Positions 45,968-54,604 of a stretch of DNA of 64,000 nt are shown in pieces. A program made the translations under genes and the position numbers. This DNA comes from Sphingobacteriales bacterium 44-15. GTDB taxonomy: Bacteria; Bacteroidota; Bacteroidia; Chitinophagales; Chitinophagaceae. The DNA is taken from NCBI GenBank assembly GCA_001899685.1, contig MKWG01000023.1:1-64000 (forward strand). The letters run 5' to 3'. The notes under the pieces were generated by a model. The model saw nothing but the letters and a program-made list of their open reading frames with translations, made no database searches and was not told the DNA's origin. Numbering within the stretch: the stretch's first letter is position 1; the number at the start of each line of letters is the position of its first letter.

Positions 45968-47398
45968 TTATTTATTGTTAATTGCTTTAAGTATAAAATC
46001 TACTATCGGCTGCGGGTCGGGCAGGCTGTGCGGGTGATGGCCGATACCGGGCTTGTGAATGACCTTTATATTGCCTCCTGCTGCCAGTATCTTTCTTTCA
46101 AAAACAGCGGTATTTTCATCCACAGGCACAACTTCATCTGCATCTCCCACCACGTGCAGCATAGGGTAATGCCCTTTTACAATGACGGGGATCTTGTCCA
46201 GCGGGTTGTTTTTAAAATCTGCGATCTGCTCTTCGCTGGCATAGCCGTAGTCTTTTTTAAAAATCTCCCAGTCTGCAGCGCTGCCCGGCCCTTTGCCCTT
46301 GCCTCCCGGCCAGCTTCTGAGGTCAAGCACGGGCGCATCTGCATATATACAAGCCACTCTTTTAGGATTAGCTGCTGCCCAGTTGTAAATATAAACACCG
46401 CCACGACTCATGCCTTCCATTACAGCTCTTTTTGAAAGTCCTGCACTTTTGAGAAAATCATAAAACCTGTTCCATATAGCGATAGCCTCTGCATTACCAA
46501 ACAGCTCCGCCACATCACAGTATACGATATGAAATCCCCTGTCGAGCAGCGCAATATCCGTTTGAGGTTCATGGCCCCAGAATCTTGCTCTCCATACCCA
46601 GGGATGACCTTTTGCTATGATCCTGGGCTTTACAATTTTGGCAGATCTTCCGGCAAAGATAAAATCAGCGCAATCGTACCCATGAAAAGAAGATACAGTA
46701 TAAGCGGTATCTATTTTTTCAAAAATATTAAAAGATTTGGCCGGTTTCTGAGTAACGGCTTCGTATAAGCGCTTTGCAATAATGGCAGCGCCTTCAACAG
46801 ATGGGTGTAACTGGTCGGGAAAAAGCGCTGCTTTATTAAGTGTAATGGAGTGCAGATCTACAAGCTCAAGTTTTTCATCAAAAGCTACCTGTTGTATATG
46901 AGGAACGATAAGATGAGTGATCACACTGTCTGCCTGCCGTGCTGTGTCGGTAAGATAAGAAGTGACGGGCAGCAGTAAAATAATTCTTGGAGAAGGGGAT
47001 TGCTGGCGGAAAGCCCGGATAATAGATTTGTAATCGTTGTCAAATCGTTCTGGTACGTCCAGGCGGTAAGGAAGCCGGCTGTCATTGGTTCCTAATTTGA
47101 TAAATACAATATCCGGATGGGAAAGTAAGGCTTCTTTGAAGGAAGGAGTAGCTGCATAACCATTGGCCGCCACCACTGTTTTGCCGCTCACGCCGAAATT
47201 GAATACATCATACTGATCACCCAGGAGGCGTTGCAATTGTGCAGGATAAGATTCTTTAGGGGGATCATTCAGCTTAGCTCCTGCGGTAATGCTGTTGCCT
47301 ACGCAGGCAATGCGGATCTTTTGGGCTGAGGCACAGGAAGTGATAAAGATGCTGACTAGAAAACAATATATAAGTTTCTTTACCTTTTCTTTCTTCAT
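45968..47398 (-). CDS. Secreted SGNH esterase fused to an alpha/beta hydrolase
   Basis: The 476-residue protein has a signal (YCFLVSIFITSCASA, possibly a lipoprotein). Residues about 28-215 are a GDSL/SGNH domain: VGNSITAGAKL, VSGKTVVAANG, KLGTNDSRLP and FPDQLHPSVEGA. The C-terminal half (about 230-475) is a second hydrolase with MEGMSRGGVYIYNW (nucleophile Ser), HVVGDADEVVPVDEN (Asp) and GIGHHPHSLPD (His). Both catalytic sets look intact, so one protein may cleave two ester types in the same polysaccharide. It overlaps neither neighbour; the esterase gene starts two bases after its stop. Confidence 0.85.
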   Translation of the reverse strand: MKKEKVKKLIYCFLVSIFITSCASAQKIRIACVGNSITAGAKLNDPPKESYPAQLQRLLGDQYDVFNFGVSGKTVVAANGYAATPSFKEALLSHPDIVFIKLGTNDSRLPYRLDVPERFDNDYKSIIRAFRQQSPSPRIILLLPVTSYLTDTARQADSVITHLIVPHIQQVAFDEKLELVDLHSITLNKAALFPDQLHPSVEGAAIIAKRLYEAVTQKPAKSFNIFEKIDTAYTVSSFHGYDCADFIFAGRSAKIVKPRIIAKGHPWVWRARFWGHEPQTDIALLDRGFHIVYCDVAELFGNAEAIAIWNRFYDFLKSAGLSKRAVMEGMSRGGVYIYNWAAANPKRVACIYADAPVLDLRSWPGGKGKGPGSAADWEIFKKDYGYASEEQIADFKNNPLDKIPVIVKGHYPMLHVVGDADEVVPVDENTAVFERKILAAGGNIKVIHKPGIGHHPHSLPDPQPIVDFILKAINNK

Positions 47399-47534
47399 GC
47401 TTTGGATTTGCTTTTAAAATGCATGTAAATAACTTTATTCCGGTTTAACTTTTTTTAAGAAAGGAGAGTGAATCACGAATACATGAAGGATTTTTTGGAG
47501 AGCGCTTCTCGTTTCCCGTCTGTCGTTTCTCAAT

Positions 47535-48491
47535 TCATAGCCGCTTTCCGGACAGCAGTGCTTTTATTTCTTTTCCTGTTGCCGCTGCTTTCTCCTGGGC
47601 TTGTTCTATCGGCAATCCCTCGTTCATTTCAGGGCGCGTATGTTTGGTTGCCGTGAGCCATGCGTCCTTCATCATCTGCTGGCGCTGCGAGATCAACCGC
47701 AATATTTCTTTTCCGTTTTGCTGTACTGCTACAGCCTCTTCTATGCTTTCAATATCTGCAACATTCTTTTCACCCAGGTACAGCAGTATTTGTTTTGCCA
47801 TAACCCAGTGTCCCAATGCATCGGGATGCACTCCGTCTTTGGCAAAAGCGAAAGCTGCATCAGCTTTCCTGTGATCCTCCAAAAATTTTTTCATGGGGAA
47901 ATGAACATCTGCAACCTTCCATTTTGCCGCATCCTGCTGGCCGATCAGCCATTCGGAATAGCGATCCAGCACTTCCGAATATCCTACATGCCCGCCGTTC
48001 TTTTCGTCAAAAACAGGAGGCGTGAGGTGTATGATGGGTATTCCTGCGTTTACTATTTCATTGTGCAGCCAGGTCATGCCTTCTTTGAACTTTTCAAAAC
48101 GGCCTTCATCAAAAGACTGGTATATACCGTCATTCATGCCATAGCTTGCAAACACGAGGTCTGGCTTTGTGGCCGCGAGCACTCTTGCCAACCTTTCATG
48201 CAGGTCTGGTCGCGGGAACCTTCCATCGGCATGCCCTTCTTCTGATAGTCCCGAAACAGTTTCGCTGGGTAATCCCACATTAATGAATTCATACTGCTTT
48301 TTTGGGTAATGCGTAACAAACCAGGCCTCTATATCCGTAACATATTGCCCTGCATACGTAATGCTGTTGCCCAGGAAAAGGATCCGGTGGACCTTTCGGG
48401 GAAAAGGCTTGTTATATGCGGAAGCAGGGATTGCTGTGCTTAAAAGCAAAAAAAATATCGCAGTTCTTAGCAGGAGAATTATTCGTTTCAT
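47535..48491 (-). CDS. Secreted SGNH/GDSL hydrolase
   Basis: The 318-residue protein has a signal peptide (ILLLRTAIFFLLLSTAIPASA). SGNH blocks are FLGNSITYAGQYVTDIEAW, the Gly-containing VGLPSETVSGLSE, YGMNDGIYQ and the KDGVHPDALGHWVMA Asp-His pair. It groups with SGNH enzymes linked to polysaccharide breakdown in Bacteroidota; the substrate is unknown. A weak partial copy of the hairpin repeat lies at its 3' end (about 47505-47532). Confidence 0.87.
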   Translation of the reverse strand: MKRIILLLRTAIFFLLLSTAIPASAYNKPFPRKVHRILFLGNSITYAGQYVTDIEAWFVTHYPKKQYEFINVGLPSETVSGLSEEGHADGRFPRPDLHERLARVLAATKPDLVFASYGMNDGIYQSFDEGRFEKFKEGMTWLHNEIVNAGIPIIHLTPPVFDEKNGGHVGYSEVLDRYSEWLIGQQDAAKWKVADVHFPMKKFLEDHRKADAAFAFAKDGVHPDALGHWVMAKQILLYLGEKNVADIESIEEAVAVQQNGKEILRLISQRQQMMKDAWLTATKHTRPEMNEGLPIEQAQEKAAATGKEIKALLSGKRL

Positions 48492-48640
48492 TGATATATC
48501 GCCCTGTTTATTTTTTAAAGCTAATGAATTAGGCTGCTATAAAACAAATTTTAACGCAGGGGCGAAAAGAAAAGGCTCGGAGGGATAATCATAATGCAGC
48601 TCCTTTTACGTGGATTTTTCTCCGATAACAATGGAAGTGA

Positions 48641-48668
48641 TTTACCCGGAAAAGCTTTTCCGGGTAAA
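48641..48668 (-). terminator. Perfect 28-base palindrome after the TonB receptor gene, likely terminator
   Basis: TTTACCCGGAAAAGCTTTTC and its continuation to 48668 read identically on both strands, giving a 12-base stem with an AGCT loop. It lies 11 bases beyond the receptor's stop. The following T-run is weak, so its terminator role is moderate. Confidence 0.5.
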
Positions 48669-48679
48669 TAAAACTATTA

Positions 48680-50575
48680 TCAAATGGTGATCTTCAATCC
48701 CGCCATCATATTGAACCGCATAGTGCTGTAGCCATACACTTCGGTGAATTTTGTACCGGTAATATTTTTCAGGTCGGCAAAGAGCCGTAAATGGTTTTTC
48801 AGGAAAGCATATTCTGCATAAGCGTTCCACAAAGTATAAGCAGACAGTGTTACCGGCTCCTGTGCGTAGGTGGCCATATTGTAAAACAGGTCGCTTCTTT
48901 TGGAGTAATTGCTAAGCTGTGTGCTGACATAAAAATGAGGCGTTACCTGGTAGCCTATATTAACCCCAACGCTGTGCTTCGGGCGGCGTATCAGGTTGGA
49001 ATAAGTAGAATCCTTTCCATTGTTCTGTGTAGTGACTTTTCCGTCCACATAGGCATAAAATACTTTCAGTGTAAGCTTTTTCCCGATATACAGCGTGGGC
49101 TCAATTTCCAGCCCGTGGTCTTTTTGTTTGTCAAGGTTCACCATCGTGAAGGAAGGCCCATATATGATCACGTTTTTTATCTCCCGGTTGAAATATACAG
49201 CTCTCAGATCCAGCACACCTTTGAGTATGGTAGCCTGTATCCCTCCCTCCAGCGTGGTGGATTCTTCGGGCTTAAGATCCGGGTTGGCGCTGTATGGCCC
49301 AAACAAAGAAGAGAGCGAAGGCGCCTTAAATGAGGAAGCATAGTTGGAAAATATTTTTACTGCATTGTTGATGGTATAAGAAGGATTGATGCTCCAGGTA
49401 AAGTTGTCGCCATAGCTGGAATGCTTGTTGTACCGCCCGCCCAGCTCAAGGTTGAAGCCGCCAAGCTTGCGCAGGAATAACGATAAATAAGGGCTGGTAA
49501 GCTCCGCGGTGGGATTTTTAGGCGTTGCAGCATTGTCATTCATCTTTTGCTTATCGTAATGAATGCCCGCCAGCAACTGCACATGATCGCCAAAAGCATA
49601 ATTGCCATACAGTTCAAGTGTTTTTTTATTGCCGGAATAAGGATAAGCCCCATACATATCCGCAAAGTTCCTGTCAATTTCATCATAATCGTAGAATGCA
49701 GTCAGCGATCCTCTGCCAAACTGGTAAGCAGCCTGCACTCCCGTGGTCAGCAACTGCGCGGTATACTTTCCGTCGCCATCGGTAAAAGACCCGCCATCGT
49801 AATCGCCTTTAAAATAGCTGTAGCGGAAATAGGGTTTCACGCGTAATCCTTTCGCCACTTTTACATCAAAGTCTGCATTGAAGGCATTTTCTGAAAAGCC
49901 GTCCTTATCAAAGCTTTTTGCCGCCGTAGTATCTTCCGCTTCGGAAATACCATCCGTCTGGTAATGGGTAAAGCCAATATTATATGATGTTCCTTCGGCT
50001 GTGCCATTGATACCTATCCCGGTTTTCAGTGTATGATAGCTGCCGGCTGCAATATTGCCGTATACCTGTGCAGGCTTGTCAGCTCCTTTTTTAGTAATAA
50101 TATTGATCACCCCAGCTATTGCGTCGGAACCATATAAAGTAGACTGCGCTCCTTTCAGAATTTCAATACGCTCGATCTGCTCTACAGGAAAAAGCCGGAT
50201 ATCAAACGCGCCGCCTGCACCCGAAGGATCGCTCACCAGCACTCCGTCAATAAGCAACAGCGTATAATCCGGCTTGGCCCCGCGCAGAAAAATACTTTTG
50301 TCTTTGCCGGGGTTGCTGTATGCGCTGTTGACGATGATGCCGGCCTGCTCATTCAATACCTGCGCAAGATCTTTGCCGGCAGCACGACTGATATCTTCCC
50401 TGCTGATAATGCTGATCACCTTACCGGTTTCGCTGACCTTTTCAGGAAACCGTGTGGCCGTAATGACCACCTCGCTGAGTGAAGTTGCTTTGGTACTGTC
50501 TTCCTGGGCCAATGCCATCTGTACGCTGCATAAAGAAACTAAAGCCCATACTAATGTTGTCCTGCTCATAAGCAT
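48680..50575 (-). CDS. btuB: TonB-dependent cobalamin receptor, BtuB-like
   Basis: The 631-residue outer-membrane transporter has a signal (TLVWALVSLCSVQMALA), a TonB-box and plug start SLSEVVITATRFPEKVSETG, plug blocks NPGKDKSIFLRGAKPDYTLLLIDG and GSDAIAGVINIITKKG, and a barrel ending in FNMMAGLKITI. Length matches BtuB-type receptors rather than SusC. The cobalamin riboswitch upstream indicates that it imports cobalamin or a related corrinoid and is shut off when enough is present. Start may be 50575 or the ATG six bases in. Confidence 0.9.
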   Translation of the reverse strand: MLMSRTTLVWALVSLCSVQMALAQEDSTKATSLSEVVITATRFPEKVSETGKVISIISREDISRAAGKDLAQVLNEQAGIIVNSAYSNPGKDKSIFLRGAKPDYTLLLIDGVLVSDPSGAGGAFDIRLFPVEQIERIEILKGAQSTLYGSDAIAGVINIITKKGADKPAQVYGNIAAGSYHTLKTGIGINGTAEGTSYNIGFTHYQTDGISEAEDTTAAKSFDKDGFSENAFNADFDVKVAKGLRVKPYFRYSYFKGDYDGGSFTDGDGKYTAQLLTTGVQAAYQFGRGSLTAFYDYDEIDRNFADMYGAYPYSGNKKTLELYGNYAFGDHVQLLAGIHYDKQKMNDNAATPKNPTAELTSPYLSLFLRKLGGFNLELGGRYNKHSSYGDNFTWSINPSYTINNAVKIFSNYASSFKAPSLSSLFGPYSANPDLKPEESTTLEGGIQATILKGVLDLRAVYFNREIKNVIIYGPSFTMVNLDKQKDHGLEIEPTLYIGKKLTLKVFYAYVDGKVTTQNNGKDSTYSNLIRRPKHSVGVNIGYQVTPHFYVSTQLSNYSKRSDLFYNMATYAQEPVTLSAYTLWNAYAEYAFLKNHLRLFADLKNITGTKFTEVYGYSTMRFNMMAGLKITI

Positions 50576-50689
50576 TTGTAAAAATTTTAATTGTTCAGGG
50601 AACAGGCTGTGGTGAAAGGAAAATAAAGACGCTTATGTGCCATAAGACATTTTTATTCCGGCTTTTCACCCGAAAGCCTGGTAAAATCA

Positions 50690-50890
50690 AATGTATATGG
50701 CAGGTCTTCTGGCTTGGTTTGAACCGGACACCTTCCCATCCCGCCGGAGGCGTGACAGTGGTATGAAGATCCGGCAAAAGTGACGGCAACCGCTGATTGC
50801 CATTCACCAACCTTACAGCTACGGGGATAGCGCCGGAATTGCACCGGACTTCCCTTTTAATCCCGCTGAACGGGAACCAAATACGGTGCA
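50690..50890 (-). ncRNA. Cobalamin (B12) riboswitch
   Basis: Read on the minus strand, this leader holds the conserved core GGGAAGTCCGGTGCAATTCC, then GCGCTATCCCCGTAGCTGTA, GGGATGGGAAGGTGTCC and the B12 box AGCCAGAAGACCTGCC (50699-50714). The order fits the cobalamin aptamer. It lies about 115 bases before the TonB receptor and probably blocks its expression when B12 is plentiful. Confidence 0.92.
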
Positions 50891-50935
50891 AAGATGATGG
50901 TAGATTGTATAAAAAACAAATTATGCCTGTATGGG

Positions 50936-51021
50936 ATCGTGAAAAGTGAGAGGATAGAGGTGGGCAGGGCAATGGTGAATAGTAATACATCAACCGCTCA
51001 CATTTCACGTTTCTCGCCTCT
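50936..51021. repeat. Dispersed hairpin element, copy n, running into a gene
   Basis: It starts GATCGTGAAAAGTGAGAGGA and ends CACATTTCACGTTTCTCGCC. The right part (50998-51021) is coding for the last residues of the NadR-like protein. Confidence 0.65.
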
Positions 51022-51588
51022 CTGCCCGATCAACGCATCAACCGCCGTCCTGGCTTTTTCAAAACGCTGCTCATAGCTGCCGCTGATATCCACCCAGGGC
51101 ACCGACTGGTTGATCATGATATCTTTATAAATAGTGTAGAGCTTTTGCCGCGATTCAAGATCGGGATACTCCCGTAATTCGTCTTTCACCCAGGGCAGAT
51201 CAGTATTACAAAGGAGGTACTGGTCATACTTCCGCTCAACGATCTGATCCAGTATCCACCGGTGACATTTGTCAAAGACAAACTCGCACCATACTTTCAT
51301 CACATACATATCTGTGTCAATAAAAAGCAGAGGTTGATCAGAAGTTTTTTTTCCGGAAGGCATGGTATTGCCATACACCTGCCGGGTGGCTTCATCTTCC
51401 AGTTGCAGTTGCCCTTTGGCAATGGTAAGAAGATCATCAAAAGTGTAATCCATGCCGTTCTTAAGCAGGTACTCCCTTGCATACTCCCTGCACCAGGCAG
51501 TACCATAATGCACAGACAGTTGCTCACAAAGCGTGCTTTTGCCGGTAGACTCGGGGCCGATTACCACTATTTTATTTAATTCGTGCAT
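50998..51588 (-). CDS. NadR-like ATPase/ribosylnicotinamide kinase domain protein
   Basis: The 196-residue protein has the P-loop VVIGPESTGKSTLCEQL (about 8-24), then YGTAWCREYAREYL, LLFIDTDMYVMKVW and YDQYLLCNTDLPWVKDELRE. This is the C-terminal kinase domain of NadR, without its helix-turn-helix and adenylyltransferase parts. In Bacteroidota such proteins are often linked to vitamin uptake; here it lies upstream of a B12-regulated receptor, so its substrate may not be ribosylnicotinamide. The C-terminal residues QRGEKREM are encoded by a repeat copy. Confidence 0.84.
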   Translation of the reverse strand: MHELNKIVVIGPESTGKSTLCEQLSVHYGTAWCREYAREYLLKNGMDYTFDDLLTIAKGQLQLEDEATRQVYGNTMPSGKKTSDQPLLFIDTDMYVMKVWCEFVFDKCHRWILDQIVERKYDQYLLCNTDLPWVKDELREYPDLESRQKLYTIYKDIMINQSVPWVDISGSYEQRFEKARTAVDALIGQRGEKREM

Positions 51589-51664
51589 TGATGATTTTGG
51601 TGGGACAAGATAAATATTTCCGGTTAATTGGAGCAAAGTGCAGACTTCTCCTTAGGTGCCAATG

Positions 51665-51960
51665 ACGCATTGTCTAAATAGTTAATTACCAATGCCATAA
51701 GGAGATTGTTTCGCCGCGCATCAGTCCTGATTTTTAAAATGCGTGTGGCGGCCCGCAAGGACGGCAAAAATGTTCTGGTTTTAAAAACAGCATCAAAGTA
51801 AAGTATACATTAACTCAACCATTTGCCGTATTGCGAATCCCAACCGAAGGTCGGAGAAGCAATCTCCACATTTATCGCTGCTGTTAACTCAACGCCATTC
51901 TTTTATGATTGAGGCTCCGCTTAATTAGTTAACCCGAATACGGCAATACTCAACGGTCAT
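51665..51960. repeat. Intergenic repeat family 3, copy B
   Basis: The 51589-52089 gap has CTAAATAGTTAATTACCAAT, GGAGATTGTTTCGCC and CCAACCGAAGGTCGGAGAAG, degenerate matches to 38875-39150. It also holds AT-rich tracts and no convincing gene. Confidence 0.7.
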
Positions 51961-52003
51961 TTCGCCTTACCAAAACCTTTAGCTGGTTCCCGGGGCAAAC
52001 ACA

Positions 52004-52048
52004 TCTCTTTGTCACCTTCGCGTATCCTTTGTGTCCTTTGCGGTAAAA
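52004..52048. repeat. Dispersed CACAAAGG-type repeat, minus orientation
   Basis: Read on the minus strand it gives CCGCAAAGGACACAAAGGAT followed by CGCGAAGGTGACAAAGAGAT, similar to the tracts at 711-803 and 30132-30200. Confidence 0.55.
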
Positions 52049-52062
52049 AAAATGTATTTAAA

Positions 52063-52070
52063 TATCTTTA
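52063..52070 (+). promoter_or_regulatory. Possible -7 promoter box for the saccharopine-dehydrogenase-like gene
   Basis: TATCTTTA differs from TAnnTTTG at one base and ends 19 bases before the ATG at 52090. Confidence 0.3.
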
Positions 52071-52089
52071 CCCTCACAAAACCAGCTAC

Positions 52090-53226
52090 ATGAAAATTGC
52101 AGTACTTGGCGCAGGTATGATCGGGCGTACTATCGCTACAGATCTCAGCGCGTCGTTTGATGTTACTTCTGTTGACAAAAGCGCAGCGTCTCTTGAAATA
52201 TTGAGATCACGAAATCCTGCGGTAAAAACCCTGCAGAGTGATCTCACTGATGCGAGCCGGTACAAAACCCTGTTGCAGCCTTTTGATATAGTAGTTACTG
52301 CAGTGCCGGGCTTCATGGGTTATAATACATTAAAGCAGGTTATAGATGCCGGGAAGAATGTAGTGGATATTTCCTTCTCTCCCGAAGATATGCTGCAACT
52401 GGATGAGCTTGCAAAAGAAAGGGACGTTACTGCCATTGTGGATTGCGGCGTTGCGCCGGGCATGAGCAATTTTATTCTTGGGAGATATAACGGGGAAATG
52501 AAGGTTGAGAACTTTGAATGTTACGTAGGCGGGTTGCCTAAACTCCGGAAGAAACCCTTTGAATATAAAGCGCCATTCTCCCCCGTAGATGTAATAGAAG
52601 AATATACACGCCCTGCGCGGCTGAAAGAGAACGGGCAGATCGTTACAAAGCAGGCGCTCAGCGAAATAGAGCTGATGGATTTTGATGAGATCGGTACACT
52701 CGAAGCCTTCAACACCGATGGATTACGGTCCATACTCGATACGATGGAGCATATTCCCAATATGAAAGAAAAAACGCTCCGTTATCCCGGCCATTCGGCA
52801 CTCATCATCGCTTTGCAGCGCAGCGGCTTTTTTGATACCGCACCCTTTGCATTCCAGGGAACGACTATCAGCCCGCTTGCATTCACATCCTCCATATTGT
52901 TTAATGAATGGAGATTATCTCCCGGGGAAGAAGAGCTCACTGTGATGAAAGTGATTGTGGATGGACTGACAGGAAATAAGAAAAAACGTATAACATACAG
53001 TCTGCTGGACAGGTATGATACCCATACCCAAACCAGCTCAATGGCCCGGTCAACGGGGTATACCGCAACTGCAGGAGTTCGCTTGCTTATTAACCAGCTC
53101 TTTACTGCCAAAGGCGTATTTCCTCCGGAAAAGATAGGGAGTAGCAATGCATGCTTTGAGTATGTGCTGAAGCATCTCAAAGAAAGAAATGTAGTCTGGA
53201 AAATGGAAGAGCAACAAATACAATAA
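52090..53226 (+). CDS. Saccharopine dehydrogenase-like NAD(P)-binding protein
   Basis: The 378-residue protein starts MKIAVLGAGMIGRTIATDLS (dinucleotide motif GAGMIG, residues 7-12), with VVTAVPGFMGYNTLKQVIDAGKNVVDISFSPEDML and IVDCGVAPGMSNFILG, which fit the saccharopine dehydrogenase/carboxynorspermidine synthase superfamily. It might act in lysine breakdown or polyamine metabolism, but the substrate is uncertain. The start at 52090 is chosen because the longer frame would be read from a repeat. Confidence 0.87.
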   Translation: MKIAVLGAGMIGRTIATDLSASFDVTSVDKSAASLEILRSRNPAVKTLQSDLTDASRYKTLLQPFDIVVTAVPGFMGYNTLKQVIDAGKNVVDISFSPEDMLQLDELAKERDVTAIVDCGVAPGMSNFILGRYNGEMKVENFECYVGGLPKLRKKPFEYKAPFSPVDVIEEYTRPARLKENGQIVTKQALSEIELMDFDEIGTLEAFNTDGLRSILDTMEHIPNMKEKTLRYPGHSALIIALQRSGFFDTAPFAFQGTTISPLAFTSSILFNEWRLSPGEEELTVMKVIVDGLTGNKKKRITYSLLDRYDTHTQTSSMARSTGYTATAGVRLLINQLFTAKGVFPPEKIGSSNACFEYVLKHLKERNVVWKMEEQQIQ

Positions 53227-53313
53227 GGAATAGATAGCATACCATAGACCTGCCGGCATCAAAAAAGCTGCCGGATAGTGCCGGGCGCATGCTTTAACGT
53301 CCGGTGAACAGCA

Positions 53314-53712
53314 TTACTTCCATTCATACAGGCGCTGGTTCTTGGCATTGCTTGCAATAAACAATGCAAAGGCGGCTATAGCCGTATCTTTCAGGATGCT
53401 CACCAATGCCATCATGCGCATGGCAGGGTCGCCCGAATCGCGCCAGTTGGGCAGATGAATAGTAAGCACAAACAATATCAGAAGTCCTGCTAACACATAG
53501 CCGGCGACAGCTACAAAACGATTGAAGATAAACGCGAGCGCTACAAGAATGAATGCAATACCGACCACATAAACCCAGATGATACCCCCCGGAATGTACA
53601 TGGGGACATTTACAACAAGTGCGTCGGGATTCATAAAATGCATGATACCGAAGACAATCATTACAATCGCTAAAAGCCAAACGGCTATGCGTGAGATCAT
53701 ATGGTGTGTCAT
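53314..53712 (-). CDS. DoxX-family membrane protein
   Basis: The 132-residue protein has four hydrophobic segments (about residues 6-23, 43-62, 66-84 and 107-123) and the DoxX-like pattern LLAIVMIVFGIMHFMNP, ILFVLTIHLPNW and SILKDTAIAAFALFIAS. DoxX-like proteins have been linked to respiratory or redox membrane complexes; the role here is unknown. A second ATG four codons in is possible as the start. The 53713-54029 gap upstream shows no gene. Confidence 0.8.
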   Translation of the reverse strand: MTHHMISRIAVWLLAIVMIVFGIMHFMNPDALVVNVPMYIPGGIIWVYVVGIAFILVALAFIFNRFVAVAGYVLAGLLILFVLTIHLPNWRDSGDPAMRMMALVSILKDTAIAAFALFIASNAKNQRLYEWK

Positions 53713-54029
53713 AAAAAAAGAGCTTTAGTCCCATTAAGTTACTCTAATTTTTTTACAACACATAGTATAGTTTTTCACAGGTACCGGATATCAGGCTGTA
53801 TTTAGCGCTTAGCCCTTACTGCAAGTCAAAAGGATTGCATTCCGGAGTGAATTGCCGCTAATGCACGGGTAAATACATTAAAATTCATTTCGTGCATTTA
53901 TGGCTTTATTATATTCACAAATCATCCTGTGTTTCACGGGACGCCGGTATTCACGGCATAGAAAAAAATATTCGGGGCCGTTAAACAAGAGCTCCTGTGT
54001 AGTAACTTTAATGCCAACACAAATTTGCC

Positions 54030-54452
54030 ATGACTGAACCTGTACAAATTTCTATCCACGCCTTACAGCATGTAGGCCTTCCCGTAAGTGATATCGAGAC
54101 TTCAGAAAGATTTTATGAAAGGCTCGGGTTTCGTAATGTTATGCGCCGGTCTTTTATGCATGGAGGAGAAGAAGGCACTTGTATCATGATGAAAAGAGAA
54201 GAGATCACTATAGAGCTGTACCAGCTTCCGGAAAGGGAGCTTGAAGGGGTCAGGCAAAGAAAGGATGGCCATATAGATCATATCGCTTTTGATGTGCCAG
54301 ACATAGAAGCAGCATTCCATGTGCTGAAAAGCAGCGGGTTCAGCATTATTGAGGCTACGCCGGTCACACTTGATTTCTGGGAAAGAGGATGCCGCTATTT
54401 TAATATGATCGGGCCTGATAATGAGCGGCTGGAGTTTAACCAGATACTATAA
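54030..54452 (+). CDS. VOC-family (glyoxalase/dioxygenase-like) protein
   Basis: The 140-residue protein begins VQISIHALQHVGLPVSDIETSERFYERLGF and continues with HIDHIAFDVPDIEAAFHVLKSSGF and FNMIGPDNERLEFNQI, two beta-alpha-beta-beta-beta halves of the vicinal-oxygen-chelate fold. Candidate metal ligands are His14 and the His of HIDHIAF plus the Glu of ERLEF. Substrate unknown. A TAACTTTA word at 54003-54010 may be its promoter box. Confidence 0.85.
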   Translation: MTEPVQISIHALQHVGLPVSDIETSERFYERLGFRNVMRRSFMHGGEEGTCIMMKREEITIELYQLPERELEGVRQRKDGHIDHIAFDVPDIEAAFHVLKSSGFSIIEATPVTLDFWERGCRYFNMIGPDNERLEFNQIL

Positions 54453-54512
54453 CAGGGCAGGATTTCTTTTCAAAACAGGGCTTGTCAGTATAATGTCATG
54501 CTAAGACTAATA

Positions 54513-54604
54513 ATCCGTGAGAAGTGAAGCGTAAAACTTGCCTACCGGCAGGCAGGCGTGAGCGGCTCACGTTTACCGTCTATCGTTTCACGGTTATAAC
54601 ACTA
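54513..54604. repeat. Dispersed hairpin element, copy o with nested palindrome
   Basis: It starts AATCCGTGAGAAGTGAAGCG, has TTGCCTACCGGCAGGCAGGC in the middle and ends CGTTTCACGGTTATAACACT. It lies at the convergent junction and overlaps the stop of the small gene at 54602. Confidence 0.65.

Noticed and set aside
47505..47532. A further copy of the hairpin element after the SGNH hydrolase gene
   Set aside because: Only the words CGTTTCCCGTCTGTCGTTTC are alike; too little remains to count it as a copy.
53324..53734. A 136-residue frame overlapping the DoxX gene on the same strand
   Set aside because: It is a shifted frame with Cys/Ser/Arg-rich sequence; the DoxX frame has four clear membrane segments.
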